Made by a program: the position numbers and the translations under genes
Shown here: piece after piece, positions 23,631 through 36,286 of the stretch
Numbering within the stretch: the first letter of the stretch is position 1
Layout of the letters: every line of letters starts with the position of its first letter
Source: Gossypium raimondii
Lineage: Eukaryota > Streptophyta > Magnoliopsida > Malvales > Malvaceae
NCBI RefSeq assembly: GCF_025698545.1
Contig: NC_068566.1
Span: 43,689,192 to 43,753,191, forward strand
Length of the DNA stretch: 64,000 bases
Reading direction: 5' to 3'
The notes under the pieces: generated by a model
What the model was told of the DNA's origin: nothing
What the model saw: only the letters and a program-made list of their open reading frames with translations
Database searches by the model: none

Positions 23631-24507
23631 AAAGAGCCATTCAAAAAAGGTGCTTATTCTAAGTCTTACGATCCCGCTGCATTTTTTTTGAATGACTCTT
23701 TACTTTTTCGATCCCGCTGCATTTTTCTGTTATATACTTCTTCGAGCTTTTGAGCATGGTCCTATGTAATCTATTAACTCCGTATTTCATTGCCCCCAAT
23801 CATAATTCTAATCTCATCATTTAACCCTTCTTCAAATCTAATACACATTTCTTCTTCAGTAGGTACAATGTCTCAGGCATATTTGCTGAGGTAGACAAAC
23901 TCTCTTCAGATTCACCACGATTTATTTCCTGTCAGAGGTCGAGGAATTCCCTTTTCTTTTTATCCAAATACCGTCTGCCCACATATTTTTTCTTAAATTC
24001 ATTTTGGAAAAATTCCCAAGAAATTTCCTCTATCAGTACCACGGCCTCAATCATTACCCACCAACTATAAGCTTCTTCTTTCAATAGGGACACAGCACAT
24101 CTCAAATAATCATCTGGTGAGCAAGCTATTTCTTCAAAAATCCTGATCAAACTCTATAACCAGTATTCAGCTTTGACGGGGTCACCATCAGTCCTTCCTC
24201 GAAATTCTTCGGCTCTAAGTTTTCTAAGCCTTTCCAATGGAGAACGCTTACAGGATTCAGTCATTGTAGGAGGTGGAGGAGCAACAAGGGGTACCATTGA
24301 TAGAGCAGTAGGGGGAGGAGGTGGTTGAGTCTGATTTTTTTCTTTCATCGTTTCAGTATACCGTTGATTCATAATCCTATAAATCATATTCTTTCATTCT
24401 TTCTCTTGCATTAAGGAAATCGGAACATCACTGCTTGTTTCTTGTTCAGAAATCTATATTCTACTGTTAATTTCTTCCTGCTCAGTACGTTCAGGTCTAT
24501 CTGACAT
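23631..24507 (-). pseudogene. Gypsy gag relic
   Basis: The start codon is at 24507 (MSDRPERTEQEEI). A premature stop follows shortly (after about NSRI). A proline-rich part and then RLRKLRAEEFRGRTDGDPVK follow, then EEIACSPDDYLRCAVSLLKE with YSWWVMI and WEFFQNEFKKKYVGRRYLD, the retrotransposon gag (capsid) domain. After that come KKGRMSVTDYEREF-like wording, a KLEEVYNRKMQRDRKSK segment near 23700, and an abrupt end at the junction with the left LTR arm. There are several frame breaks. Gag forms the particle core in these elements. Pol is entirely missing, so the element is dead. Confidence 0.8.
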
Positions 24508-24640
24508 CTTTATAATCGGAGAGTATCTATAAAAATAAAAAAGATTAGATCGGATCATACACATCATACTATCATAGATTTATATGACATGTATTTCTAA
24601 ACACTTTACACATCACACATGTTCCGAGAACCGGCTAAAT

Positions 24641-24654
24641 CGGCTCTAATGCCA
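24641..24654 (-). other. retroelement primer-binding site
   Basis: Minus-strand TGGCATTAGAGCCG immediately follows the LTR end (...GGGTGTTACA TTTAG). It is a near match to the TGGTATCAGAGC site complementary to initiator methionine tRNA, and it fixes the orientation of the element. Confidence 0.75.
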
Positions 24655-24659
24655 CTAAA

Positions 24660-27587
24660 TGTAACACCCTTTACCCGTATTCGTCACTAGAATAAGGTAC
24701 GAGGCATTACCGAAGTTTACCGAATTAATTTTCCGTTATTACGAATTAATTACTATTCATTTACCTAAACATATAATGACGTCCTTTAGAGGGGTCTCCA
24801 AAGCCCAAAACATACTTCGAGATCAAACCGGATTAAATCAAAACCATAGGAAATTTTTCGCAAAATTCCAAATTTTTTTATGAACTCAATATAATCCCTT
24901 TATAAATATCCAACCTTCCCTGCTATTTTAAGACCGAGACCAATCCAAACCAACCAATCCAATTCAACCAATTTGATACCAAATAATACTTCTATTATAA
25001 TTATACCATTTAACATATTCATCACTCTTTACTTTAATACATATTCATTAAACAAGTTTTGGCATTTATATAATCATCAAACCATATACATGCCATATAA
25101 ATCAAAAAGGAAATTTACAAAAGCTACCGGAGATAATCTGGATAGTGTGATCCTCAGTGTTGATCCGATCCTCCGTATATTTTCACGTCAATCTACAAGA
25201 GACATTGAATACACTCAAGTAAGCTTATAGAAACTTAGTAAATTCATAGGCATAAAACATAAATCTTACCAAACATTCATACACTTATACATTATACATA
25301 ATTACTAAGTTTACCTATCAACCATAATCATTGGTGAGTCCCCTGGTATAAACTCACTACCACTTATCCATTTACTATAATTCTTTTGGGCTCATTTGTC
25401 ACTTACCACACATAATTAAATTAGGGAATGGTTATGGAAAATTGAGTACTTCACTTCCACTTTGCCATAGTATAATCATGGTCTTGCGTATGATCACTTA
25501 TCACTTTCTGAAGCCATAGCCCTGCCACGGTCTTACACGGATCACATTTATCACTTGTCACTTGTCACTAATCAGATATGTGTAGCTAAAGCTACCACTT
25601 GTCACTTGTCACTTGTCATTGATCAGATAAGTGTAGCTAAATCACTTATCACTGATCAGATAAGTGTAGCTGAAGCTACTACTTATCACTTGTTACTGAT
25701 CGAAAGTACTCAAATCCGACGTCCCGCTCAATTTGATCATTTATTCGGTTTTCGCATTGTTATTTTATTCTCAATTCATCAACAAATATATCTTATCATA
25801 CATTATATAATTCATGAAATTAACATTTAATCATTAAATTTCAGCCATATGAACTTACCTAGGTCGATTTGCATAATTTGTGAAAGTTCAGGGACTAATC
25901 AACTACTTTTTCTTTTCCTCGACTTGCTTCGGGTTCTCAATCTGTCATTGTAAAATCATTCACTTATCAGTATTGACTTCACCTTCACTTTATTTCACAT
26001 CCTTAATGTTTATAACCCGCTTATAAGTAACATTATCTATAATTCCACTATTTACTTATATACATTCAATATTGTCTATCCATGTCAGTCACTAAATTAT
26101 TTTTATCTTGAGCTATCTTGAGTTATAGAACTCCAAATTAGGATCCGCTAATTTTCCATAAAACTAGACTCACATATCTTCTTACCATAAAATTTTCAGA
26201 ATTTTTGGTTTAGTAAGTACAGTTTATTCTTTAAAGTCACCTATGTTCTGTTGTCTAATAGTTCTGACCCTTCTTCACTAAAAATTAATTATCTCTTCGT
26301 ACGGGATTCAGATGATGTTCTCGTTTGTTTCTCTTGAAAATAGACTCATTCAGGATTTTAAATATATAAATTTAAGCCCCTAATTATTTTTCTTCAATTT
26401 TTTTATGATTTTCCAAAGTTATAACAGGGGAACCCCAAACCATTCTGACCTTATCTCACAAAATTTATTATATCTCATGATTTACAATTTCATTGCTTAA
26501 ACTATTTCATCTATGAGAAACTAGACTCAATAAGCTTTAATTTCATATTTTATTCATCCTCTAATTCGATTCTCACAATTTTTGGTGATTTTTCAAAGTT
26601 AGACTACTGCTGCTGTCCAAAACTGTTTTAATGTAAAATGTTGATTTCTATTTTGCCCTAAATTTCACAGTTCATACAATTCAGTCCTTGCTCAATTAAC
26701 CCCTCAATTAAGCTAATTTTATCTCAATTAGTACTTTAACTACACATTATAAGTTATTTCAAAACTATTGAAATTCAGAATTTCCACATTAAACCCTAAC
26801 TTCAAACTCTTTTACTATTAGGTCCCAAACATTCACTTTCTATTCAATTCTTTCAATAAAATCGACATATAAACAATTTAAAGCTCTAATTTCATGCTAA
26901 ATAATCATATAATTTTAGCATATATTCATACCAACTTTTAATTTCTTTCATAGAATCAAAAACTAATGAATTTAACAAGTGGACCTAGTTGTAAAAGTAA
27001 AAAAAACACAAAAATTTTGCATGCTGTAAAATATGAAAACCAACTTAAGAAAACCCTTTTATGGTGTTTTTGCTGATGAGAATGTAGAAAATAAAGAGAA
27101 ATCTAGATAATTCCACTTTAATCCTAGCTTTATTAAGTAAATTTTGCAATATTCTAATTTTCCCTTAATTCTCCTTATTTTCTTGTTGATTTCATGCCTT
27201 TGCGGTCCAGATAGACCTTGGGTCTATTTTCCTTTTAAGTCGTCTTTCTTTTATCATTTAAGCTATTTAATTATTTCCCATAATTTTATATTTGTTACAA
27301 TTTAGATCTTTTTGTTCATTAACTATCGGAACTTTAAAATTTATTGACTGAAACTTTAATACAAGCTTTTTAACACTCCATAAATATTTTTATAAATATT
27401 TATGGTTTGGTTTAAAATCTCCGAGGTCTTGATACCTCATTTTCGATTCTAATTATTTTAATATTTATTTCTAATAAACTATTCATTATTTCAAAAAAAT
27501 TGAACTTCACATTTAACTTATACTCACTAAATTAATAATATTTTCTACTTGTCGGATTTAGAGATCTCAAATTACCGTTCGACACCA
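24660..27587 (-). mobile_element. Gypsy 5' LTR (minus orientation), right arm of inverted repeat, 2.93 kb
   Basis: On the minus strand it starts TGGTGTCGAACGG at 27587 and ends GGGTGTTACA at 24660, directly followed by the primer-binding site and gag. It is the 5' LTR of the element whose gag lies at 23.6-24.5 kb. No downstream 3' LTR in the same orientation exists; the sequence met instead is an LTR in the opposite orientation. Confidence 0.85.
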
Positions 27588-28061
27588 CTAAAAATTCAAG
27601 TCATTATAAGTATAGATTAATTTTAAATTATTTAGTGATAAAGGAATATTTAGTTTCGGATTGACTTCTAGCTTTTGAATTTTTCCATTTTAAAATTTTT
27701 ATCCATTTAATATTGTAAAAGAAAAGAAAAAGAATGAAGTATGTACAATTCTACAACACATTACCTAAAATTGAACATAATCTCAGTTCCATATCATCAT
27801 CACAAACCTTCACAAAAATATTTTTAAAAAAAGCAGGAATTAATATGAATAGAATTAAAACGAATTCAAACTTACCAAATTCAAATACTTTATCACAATT
27901 ATTTAATCATTTCATAAACATCCAAAATTTCAAAATAATTATGAAATACTGCTATGTATGTAGGATATAATTAACAGAAATACTGGTATTTCGTAGAGTT
28001 AATTGCAATAAGTATCTATAAAATAAACGACAAAATTTAAGTTACTCTTTATATTATAAGT
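27588..28061. other. AT-rich intergenic
   Basis: No coding region or repeat identified. The open frame at 27734-27970 has low-complexity composition and no family resemblance. Confidence 0.4.
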
Positions 28062-31000
28062 ATCACCGAAAAACCAACCTCTCGGAGAAAGCAAACCCAG
28101 GTTTGAAAAGCAAAAGGCACCAAATGCCTGCTTTGCGAAACCCACCAAACAGAGGTCACGAAAACTCGATGGCTTCAAACAATAACAAAGCCTTTCCTCG
28201 TTACCTCTGCTCTATAAAAATACTAAATAGCAGCTACTTAGCTTAATCCACCGCGCGAGAATAACCCATCTGGGATGGTGGACACCATCTGCTTTAAAGT
28301 TATATGCTAATTACTGCTTTGCTTCAATCAGATAAACCAGCTTTACTCTTGAGATGCTGCTTGAAGTCCATGATGTCCCCTTCCCATCGTGTTGCAGCTT
28401 GATTTTCACACACCCATATCTCCTCGGCTACCTGGTTTATCAGCCGGAAATCGTGACTCACCAGTACCAACCCACCGTCCCACTCGTTCAATGCTTCCGC
28501 CAGTGAATCGATCGTCTCGATATCCAAATGGTTAGTGGGCTCATCTAGCAGCAGCAAGTGGGGTTGTCGAAATGCTAACCACGCGAAGATGACTCGACTC
28601 CTCTGTCCATCGGATAGGTTCTTCATTGGCATCACTTGCGCTTTCCTGACAATCCAAACTTCCCGATTGCACCTCTCATCTTCTCTTCCTCATTTCCAGG
28701 GTATTCTCTTATCATGTACTGGAGAGCTGACATTTCCATATCCAGTTTCTCTGCCAAGTGCTGATGGAATTGCGCAATTGCAGATGGTTATGCCGTCGGA
28801 CCATTCCATCAATAGGAGTCAATTCACCTGTCATCAGTTTCAGCAGTGTACTCTTCCCTGCACCATTAGGTCCTACTAATGCTATCCTTGAGTCCAAGTC
28901 TACCCCAAAGTCCAAGTTCTTGTAGATCAGATTCTCAGGCGTGTATCCGAAAGTAACTTCCACAAACTGCAGTACCGGTGGAGGAAGTTTTCCGACATCA
29001 ACAAATCGAAACACCAGAACCTTGTCCCTGACTACCTTCTCCGTGAGTCCACCTCGCTCCATCTTTGCCAATGTCTTCTCCTTACTCTGTGCCTGCCGGG
29101 CTAGTTTGGCTGACCCGTGACCGAAGCGAGCAATGTACTCCTTCATTGAAGCAATCTGTTCCTGCTCCCACTTGTATTGTTTCATCTGGTTCTCTTCCAA
29201 TTCAGAACGAGTTTGAACGTACTGATCGTAATTGCCAGTGTACAACTTAAGTTTTTTGTTTTGCATATGGATAATGTTCGTACAAACTCCGTTCAGGAAA
29301 TCCTGGGAATGTGATACCACAACAAGGATACGATCAAATTTCTTCAAATTTTCTTCCAACCAGACACAAGCTTCTAAATCTGTTTCCAATTAAACCAATT
29401 GTAAGCATCAGAATTGAGAATCATAGTGAAAATGTTCTCCACGTCAAACTTTTGACGTCTAACAAAATGACCAGTAAAGACCCAACTAAAAGATTGGTGG
29501 CGTGGATTCATGAATAGACTTAAATTAATTAAAAATATTAATAAACAGCATGACATACACATAAAAAACACGAAATACCTACCTAAATGATTGGTTGGCT
29601 CATCAAGCAAAAGAATGGTGGGATTCATGAATAGAGCTCGTGCCAATGCAATCCTCATTCTCCAACCACCAGAGAAATCTTGGGTTTTCTTTGCCTGCAT
29701 CATCTTGTTGAAACCGAGGCCAAATAAAATTTCAGCAGCACGTTTCTCAGCAGTTGATGCATCCAAGGCATCCAATCGCTCATAAATACGTTCAAGCGCC
29801 TCTCCACCACCATCATCCTAAAACAATATTAATGGATAAAAATACAGAAAACGAGGTTATAATGCATGTTTTTGATGAAACTTAGCATGATTACAACACT
29901 GGGTTTGCTGAATAACCTGTGCTGCCAAGATTTCTGCTTCTTTCTCCAACTTCAACCTCTCTTCATCACAACTTATGACAGCCTGCAATGCAGACATATC
30001 TGAAGCTTCAATCTCCCTCGTCAGGTGATAGATATCCATGTGCTCCGGAATTGGAAGTTCACGCAACCCTATTGCAGTAAGCAGCGTGGACTTCCCACAA
30101 CCATTTAATCCTAGCAAACCATAGCGTCTGCAAAGATAATATGAAATAGACGGTGGTCTCATCAGATAAATATCCCAAACAAGATTTTACAATGAATATT
30201 CCGAAGCAACATGATACAAGGTCATCAGACCTGCCATAATTAAGCTCCAATATTGAATCAACAATAAGATCATGTCCGTGGAAAGTAACTGATAAGGACT
30301 CTATCTGCAACAAGAAAATCAATTCAACATCAATATAAATTATGATTCAAGGACACATCTTGAACATACAGAAAGGTTCTTTTACCTCCAATAATGGAAT
30401 CAGTCAAATATATCAAAACTTTTTAACTAATTTGTCTATATTCATAAATGGATCATCCAAACTAATGAATCGTTCCAGTATTAATTTTTGGAAGCTAAAA
30501 TACAAGATTTACACTTTTCTTCTTTCCCTCAAACAATTTAGCATAAAAAGAAGAGTATGCTTCAAAAAAATTATTTGGAGATATCCTTTTTTTAAGCATA
30601 TTTTGTTCGGGTTGCCTGGCAGCATCGAGATTTTACTGTATTTAATAAAAAGTCCATATTAAGTCTGGGTTTTAAATCTTCAAATGGATCATGATTTCAA
30701 ATTTTGTAACTTAAAATATGACTAATTTAGTAAATGATACGCAAGTGTACTGAACAGATATCGAGAAGGTTTTGAGTTACTGTTTAGAGAATATGATTTA
30801 TTTATTTTCGTATATGATTTCAAATAAGATTCTGATTATCTTTAGGACTTCGAGTGGATTAATTCCTATTCATTGATTTCGGTTTAAGGAGTTCAGGCAT
30901 GCGATTAGATATTACTTAACTGTTTTTTAAGAAACAAATCAAATACAATCCCATTTAATCTCACAAAGGAAGGAATCCTTCCAACTTACACGAATATCTC

Positions 31001-31615
31001 GGGAAAGAGGATGCGAGCAGAGAACACCGGTACAGGTCCGATCGGATATCTGAAGCATACTAACTTTATCAGAAACCTTATCAACGCCGTTCTCCGCGGT
31101 CGCCGCAGCTGCCGCCTTGGAAGATGCAGCGGCTGCAGCAGCCTTCCCTCCTCTCTTCGCAGCGGCAGCAGCCTTCTTCTGAGCAGCCTTCTTCTTGCTC
31201 GCGTCCGACACCATCTTCAAGTCTAACAACCACAACAAACCTAGAACTGCAATTAATGCAAAAAAGAAAAAAGAAAAAAACAGGAAAGTTAAATCCGAAA
31301 AGAATCAATACCTCCGTTAGTAGAGGGAAGATCAGAGAAGGTGATAATGGATCAAAGGTTTGGACGTACGGAAATTTGGTGCTACTGTGCGTTGCTGGAG
31401 AGATACAATTAGACGTAAAACTCCGAAAAATAGGGTTTCTGAATTATAAAAGCTTTCAGAAGAGAGGAGAGAGTTTTGTTTTTGAAGCGAGTAAGAATGA
31501 TGGAAAGAGGTGAGGACACGTGTACGGTTTCGTTTTTTAACGGACTTCAATTTGCCTCTCTATCTTCCAACCAAACGGTGTCGTGTTATGTTTATAATTC
31601 AACCACGTCTCTTTT
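28062..31615 (-). repeat. segmental duplication, left copy (contains broken ABCF1)
   Basis: Matches 36287-39885 in direct orientation, from TATCACCGAA before the 3' end of ABCF1 to AATTCAACCACGTCTCTTTT upstream of its promoter. Both copies therefore include 3' flank, gene, 5' leader and a few hundred bases of promoter. Confidence 0.88.
28324..31214 (-). pseudogene. ABCF1: ABCF1 left copy, disrupted by two 1-base deletions
   Basis: Same five-exon structure as the right copy: 30990-31214, 30231-30304, 29917-30127, 29583-29817, 28324-29379. Exon 1 is nine bases longer (three more Ala codons in the Lys/Ala-rich head). Exons 1-4 and the first part of exon 5 read normally through NBD1 (Walker [10 protein letters not shown], signature FSGGW, Walker [12 protein letters not shown]) and the second Walker A (GPNGAGKST). 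Near 28779 one base is missing (GCGCAATTGCAG against GCGCAATTCGCAG), and near 28653 another (CTTTCCTGAC against CTTTCCCTGAC). Translation leaves frame after NHL and stops at 28712, giving about 470 residues instead of about 600. The second signature (LSDGQ) and second Walker B are lost. Both NBDs are needed in ABCF proteins, so this is probably a pseudogene. A sequencing or assembly error is possible, more so for the C-run deletion. Confidence 0.88.
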
Positions 31616-32036
31616 ATGTTTAACTTTGACTAAAGGTTTTATTCACATTTTAGCCCCCAAACTTTCCCCGTTTTCCCAAATAGGTATCTAAACTTTTTTA
31701 TCCCAAATAGGTACCTGAATTTTAACTCCGTTAACTTTTTTAGTCCAAGAGAATAACGTCGTTTGGAAAAATTCCTGACCAATCCAGCTTTGGCACGTTT
31801 ATTGTTTTTCCATGTCAGACATTTAAAAGAAATTAATAAATTATTTGTGAAAAGATAAAATAAAATATTTAATGTACATAAATGTTTTACTTCTATAAAG
31901 TAACAGGGAAAAAAAGATTATATTCATATGTTTGTTTTCTTCTTGTTCTATTACAAGAATCTTGAAAAAAAAAAATCTAGATTTTGTTTTCATTTCCATC
32001 ATCCATTTTCTTTATCAGATTACTAGTGTACAAACC
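31616..32036. other. intergenic, repeat-like
   Basis: No gene. It contains CCCAAATAGGTATCTAAACT and a close second copy CCCAAATAGGTACCTGAATT, wording common in degraded plant transposons. Confidence 0.35.
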
Positions 32037-34440
32037 CAAAATTTGCCCAACCCATATACAAATAATAAAATCAAAATTAAACTAAAACCAAAATAAATGA
32101 AACAGGCCTAAATTATCAAACCCAAAAAAAGGCCCAACAACCTAAAAGCTAACCCTAGCCCAAAACAAAACAAAAACAAAACCCTAGGCAGCAACCAAGC
32201 CTTAGACGCCGCACCCCAACGGCAGTCCCCGTGCGCGCCACCTTCTCCGCGCATGCCGCCACGTTTTTACCTGTAAAGGACTAGTAGAGTCCAATAGCAA
32301 CACAAACAGTGTAAAAGTAGGGAAAATAGGAAATTTCGGGCTATAAAAAAAAGCTATTTTAACACTCACAAATGAATCAAAAGAAATTGGAAAAAAATCA
32401 GTTCAAATATCGGGCATTCTCAAAGGTAGTTATTTTATTTTTTTCGGCTTATTTATTTATTATTTTTTTCTCTTTTTTTATTAAAAAATAAATCGAAAAT
32501 ACAAAGGGTAAAAATCATACCTTTATTGCAGAGGAGGTGACCGATTCCGATGAAAATCAGCGTTCTATGGGTTTGGGGATTGAAAAAACTAAAAAAATAG
32601 TGACTCTTCATTTTTCGGTCATCGCGGGCGGCGGCACCGTCGCCGACGACCGGCGGCCGGCGGCTGCCGCGGTGATCCGATGACCGGACATTGGCTGGAG
32701 GGGGAAGGCTGTGAGAGAGTTGAGAGAAAAGAGTTTTTTTTTTTAAAAAAAGGAGGCTACAAATGTTTTTTATGGTTTTTTGTTTACTTATATAGACACC
32801 CCAAAACGACGTCGTTTTGGGCTTGGCTTCTGATGCCCAAAACGACGTCGTTTCACTCCCTTGACCCAAGCGGTGACCCGACCCAGGGGAAGGATCCGCG
32901 TGTTTTTGGAATTTAGGTTATTCACCCTTTCGGTCCTTCCGCTTTTTTGGTTTATTTGAATTTAGTCCTTTATTCTTTTTTTATTTTATTGATTTGGCCA
33001 TAAAACTTTTGCGTGTTTCAACTTAGTCCCTGGCTCGCTAGAAGGGACATGTGTCCAGGGAATTGGGTTATTTTCCCATTTTGTCCTCAACCTTTGTGCG
33101 CCATTTGACTTTAGTCCTATTTATTTATTTATTTATGATTTTTACCCTTTAATTTCATTTTTTTGTCCCGATTTAGTCCCAAACCAGTTAGACTTCAATT
33201 TATTTTTGCCTATTATTTATTTATTTATTTATTTTGAACTTATATTATTTATTTTAAATTGTTCTATTATTATTTACTTTAAGTTTTTTATATATTATGC
33301 ATTTTAAACTATATTAAATTATTATCCATTTATATATCCATATGTTATTGGTTTTAATTCTAGTTTTATTTTAAATTTCATCTATATATTATTTATTATA
33401 AGCTATATATATTTATCCTAACATTATTATTACTTATTTTATATTTTCCTATAATATATATACCACAATTTTAAATACCTTTATATATATATATGTATTA
33501 TGTTATGTATGTGTGACATTTTTTTAAATGATTTTATTTAAACTTGTTCTATATATGTTGTCTTATTTTGAATTAATTTGCATACTCGTTTCTAAAAAAG
33601 GGTTTTTAAGTTTTTTTAAATTGTTCTTATAATATATTTTTTAAAATTGCTTTTGCATTATTTGCTTGATGTTGTTCTGTTTCATTTAGATTTTCCCACT
33701 ATTCATCTCATTTTGGTATGAATGTAGATATTAAAAAAATTGTTATGTGGTATATGAGATTATGGTCTTTATGTATATTGTATTGCTCTTTTGTATCTAT
33801 TGATTCTTAATCACTTGTTAGCATGTTTTAGCTTACGAACTATCATTTCAGGTTATATATCGTTATCTCATTGCGTTTCATTTGTAAAAAGGGATTATGT
33901 ATCATTAAGGCATTAAAATCGTTTTATCCGCAAGTTTTCAAAATATTCGGTGTTCAAGATTCTCGAGGAGATTGTGCCCTAACTTACTGGGCTTCAATTT
34001 TCTCCGTTGAATTTAAATAGCCAAGTATCCTTTTTTCAATAAAATCTTAAACATTTCAAGATTAAAACTTACTCTCGGGAATTCAAAGGGTTGTGTCCCA
34101 ACTCACAGAATACGACATTTTGTTATCTCGAGACGAGATTTTTTTTTAACAAAAGCAAATTAGTGTGTGGTCGTCAAAACTTCAAAGAACCGTACCCAAA
34201 GTTACGAGGTTTCGATTTCTTCATAAAAACAAGATGACCAAACTTTTTTTAGTTTTCAAATTAATAAATTTCAATAAAGATTTTAAAAGGAGAATCGTCT
34301 TTTTAATCTTTTTCATTCGACCTTAAGACATTAAATAATTAATTCGGTATCAATTTTTGGCGTTACGAGGGTGCTAATCCTTCCTCGTACGTAACTGACT
34401 CCCGAACCCGTATAACGAATTGGTTTTTTATATTGCATGT
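32037..34440 (+). mobile_element. truncated Gypsy (Tekay/del-like) LTR
   Basis: Starts TGTACAAACCCAAAATTTGC. It has a TATATAGA box near 32789, two copies of the palindrome AAAACGACGTCGTTTT (32813 and 32838), and the 3'-side wording TTACGAGGGTGCTAATCCTT / CGTAACTGACTCCCGAACCC (34350-34420) that I know from long cotton Gypsy LTRs. No terminal CA, primer-binding site or gag follows, so the 3' end is lost. The right limit is approximate. The sequence between 34441 and 34630 is AT-rich and unassigned. Confidence 0.65.
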
Positions 34441-34629
34441 AAAAAAAATTGAATTCGTTGGAATCAGATTCTTTTTTATATGAATTGGATTGAATTTTTC
34501 TTTTTTTTTAATTTTAATTTCACAAAAAAATTTATGGCGTACAAAGTTTTGAATTTCGTATTTATCAAATTTTTTTTATAAGTGGTCCATTGAACTTCTA
34601 ATTTAACAACCCTTCCATTTTCAATATCT

Positions 34630-35210
34630 ATTTTAGGTGGTTCGCATCCAATCAATATAGCTCATCGTGTCTTCTCATTAATGGATTTAATATATGCTTT
34701 CATGCATGCTTTCTAGAACGCATAATTGTCAACACCTAGCATAGGAGGTTTTGAAGTAGATTAATCTTCTGTAGTTGTAGTTTGAGTTTAGCAATACTAG
34801 GGATCTCCACTAACTACTTAAGTGGTAAATTCTGATACCAATTGATATTTTAAAATAGTTGTTGAGATATAAGTGATGTGCTTGAAAACACTAGGTGAAA
34901 TAGAAAATAAATAAATGATACAAAAATTGTCTACGCAGTTCGGTTTCCCTACATCTACAGAGTCTAGCTCAATAAGAAATATTCACTATCTTTAACACTT
35001 ATAACAAGTGATCCTGATCTATCATCCATTCATGACAATTTCTTCACCTTTGTACCTTAAAATGAACCTCTCAAATCATAACACAAAAAAATTTACTATC
35101 AAAACAGTGTACCTTTCCTCGGTGCACTCAATCAACATTATTTATGGTTACAAATCTTTTCAGGGGCTTTGAAACATGACAGATGCTGCATTGAAATATT
35201 ATTCAAAGTT
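34630..35210 (-). mobile_element. Copia retrotransposon relic (gag start, PBS, LTR)
   Basis: On the minus strand an LTR ends ...AATATCA at 34843, directly followed by a primer-binding site ATTGGTATCAGA (about 34831-34842). Then at 34636-34760 comes a gag start readable as KPPMLGVDNYAF, a stop, KACMKAYIKSINEKTR, a stop, AILIGCEPP, the conserved N-terminus of Copia gag. Two in-frame stops replace Trp codons. The rest of the element is missing and the far end of the LTR is uncertain. Confidence 0.7.
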
Positions 35211-35737
35211 GATTTAATGTTTTTAATAATAAGCATTTCAGGTTTACAATTTAAGCAAGTTCGGGTTTAATTTAATCTCATTTGTTTTATTTCATACGAA
35301 GAGATAACATTCCAATGGAATTTGGGTCTCTTTCAGTCTAACCCAGCAGCTTCTCCAGATTTTCCTTCAATCTCCATTGCGAACCCCATCAAAAATACTT
35401 CACCAAAATCCAACCCCAAACTCGAACAAGTTTTCAAACAATTCCCTCATCATCTCTATTTGAAAAAGTTTAAAAAGCTTAAAAGGGACAACACGTTTCT
35501 TTCTTTAATTCTTTCTAATCTCATTCTCTGTTAGAACAGAAGGCTAAAAGAACAAATTTTATACTAGGATTCTATTGAATTCCAATTTACTTCAATTCTA
35601 AAATGAATAATTTAATTAGTAAATTTGCAATGGCGTCATGTGGTTTACAAGCCTTTGTTGCTGGAACAGCTTAGAGAATCCTTTCCGGTTTGTGCTCCAC
35701 TAAAATGCATATCCCTGCATCATCTGAGCATGCTTCC
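35211..35737. other. intergenic
   Basis: No recognised gene. Short frames here have no family resemblance. 35620-35737 may be degraded upstream sequence of the calmodulin-like pseudogene. Confidence 0.35.
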
Positions 35738-35890
35738 ATCATGCGCTCCCTCGGCCAACAGCTCTCCTATAAACAACTCTCAGAAAAATGATCAAAGACA
35801 TCGACGCTGACGGTGATGGGTTTATTAATTGCGAGGGATTTGTCTAGCAAAATACCAAAGGAGTCGATTCCAACGCAGCGAGAAATTTTG
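35738..35890 (+). pseudogene. calmodulin-like (CML) EF-hand protein fragment
   Basis: One frame reads MRSLGQQLSYKQLSE. After a two-base slip the next frame reads MIKDIDADGDGFINCEGFV, then a stop, then QNTKGVDSNAARNF. This matches the second-EF-hand neighbourhood of plant CMLs (MRSLGQ..., DADGDGFINFEEFV, NTKGVDS). The Ca2+ loop keeps Asp1, Asp3, Asp5, Gly6 and Ile8, but position 12, normally Glu, is Gly. With the frameshift and stop it is a relic, less than a third of a normal CML. The following frame up to 35995 (ending ...LLDGEDGRV) is not recognised. Confidence 0.65.
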
Positions 35891-36286
35891 GATGAAGCCA
35901 TGAGAGAAGGAAGGAAGCCAAAGATGATTTCGGTTTTGGGGGAAGATTTTGATGAAGTTCAAGAACTTTTGGATGGAGAAGATGGGAGAGTTTAGGGAGC
36001 TTGCGGCTTAAGAGAGGGTTGATTGAAAATATTGGGTTTAAGAAAGTCTGTACTTTTTTATCCTTCTCATGCATTCTGCATATTGTAATGCTTAAATTAT
36101 TCATAACCCTCTTTCTTAAAATAGAGAACAGAAAATATTACACGCATAACACTGTTCAACCTGAAAATCCAAGTTAATGCAAGAAAAAACAAAAAAGATG
36201 GGAAACACAAAATACAGCATAGGAATGATTATATGATGCCAAATCCTCGGCAGCACAATGCCTAAAGAGCTTTAAACCTAGAACAG

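Noticed and set aside
21853-25830. Three related short ORFs with repeated SLVTDQISVAE wording
   Set aside because: They are translations of the AAGTGATAAG-type short repeats in the LTR arms. The same sequence occurs in opposite orientations and carries no protein domain.
28535-28879. Plus-strand frame opposite ABCF1 left copy
   Set aside because: Antisense shadow of the conserved NBD2 coding sequence; the same shadow appears at the right copy.
32453-32916. Frames on both strands inside the LTR at 32-34 kb
   Set aside because: They lie around the LTR TATA region and the ACGACGTCGT palindromes and have no protein family resemblance.
35813-35995. 60-codon frame ending LLDGEDGRV as a gene
   Set aside because: It begins out of frame with the overlapping EF-hand relic and matches no family. 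Most likely part of the pseudogene or chance.
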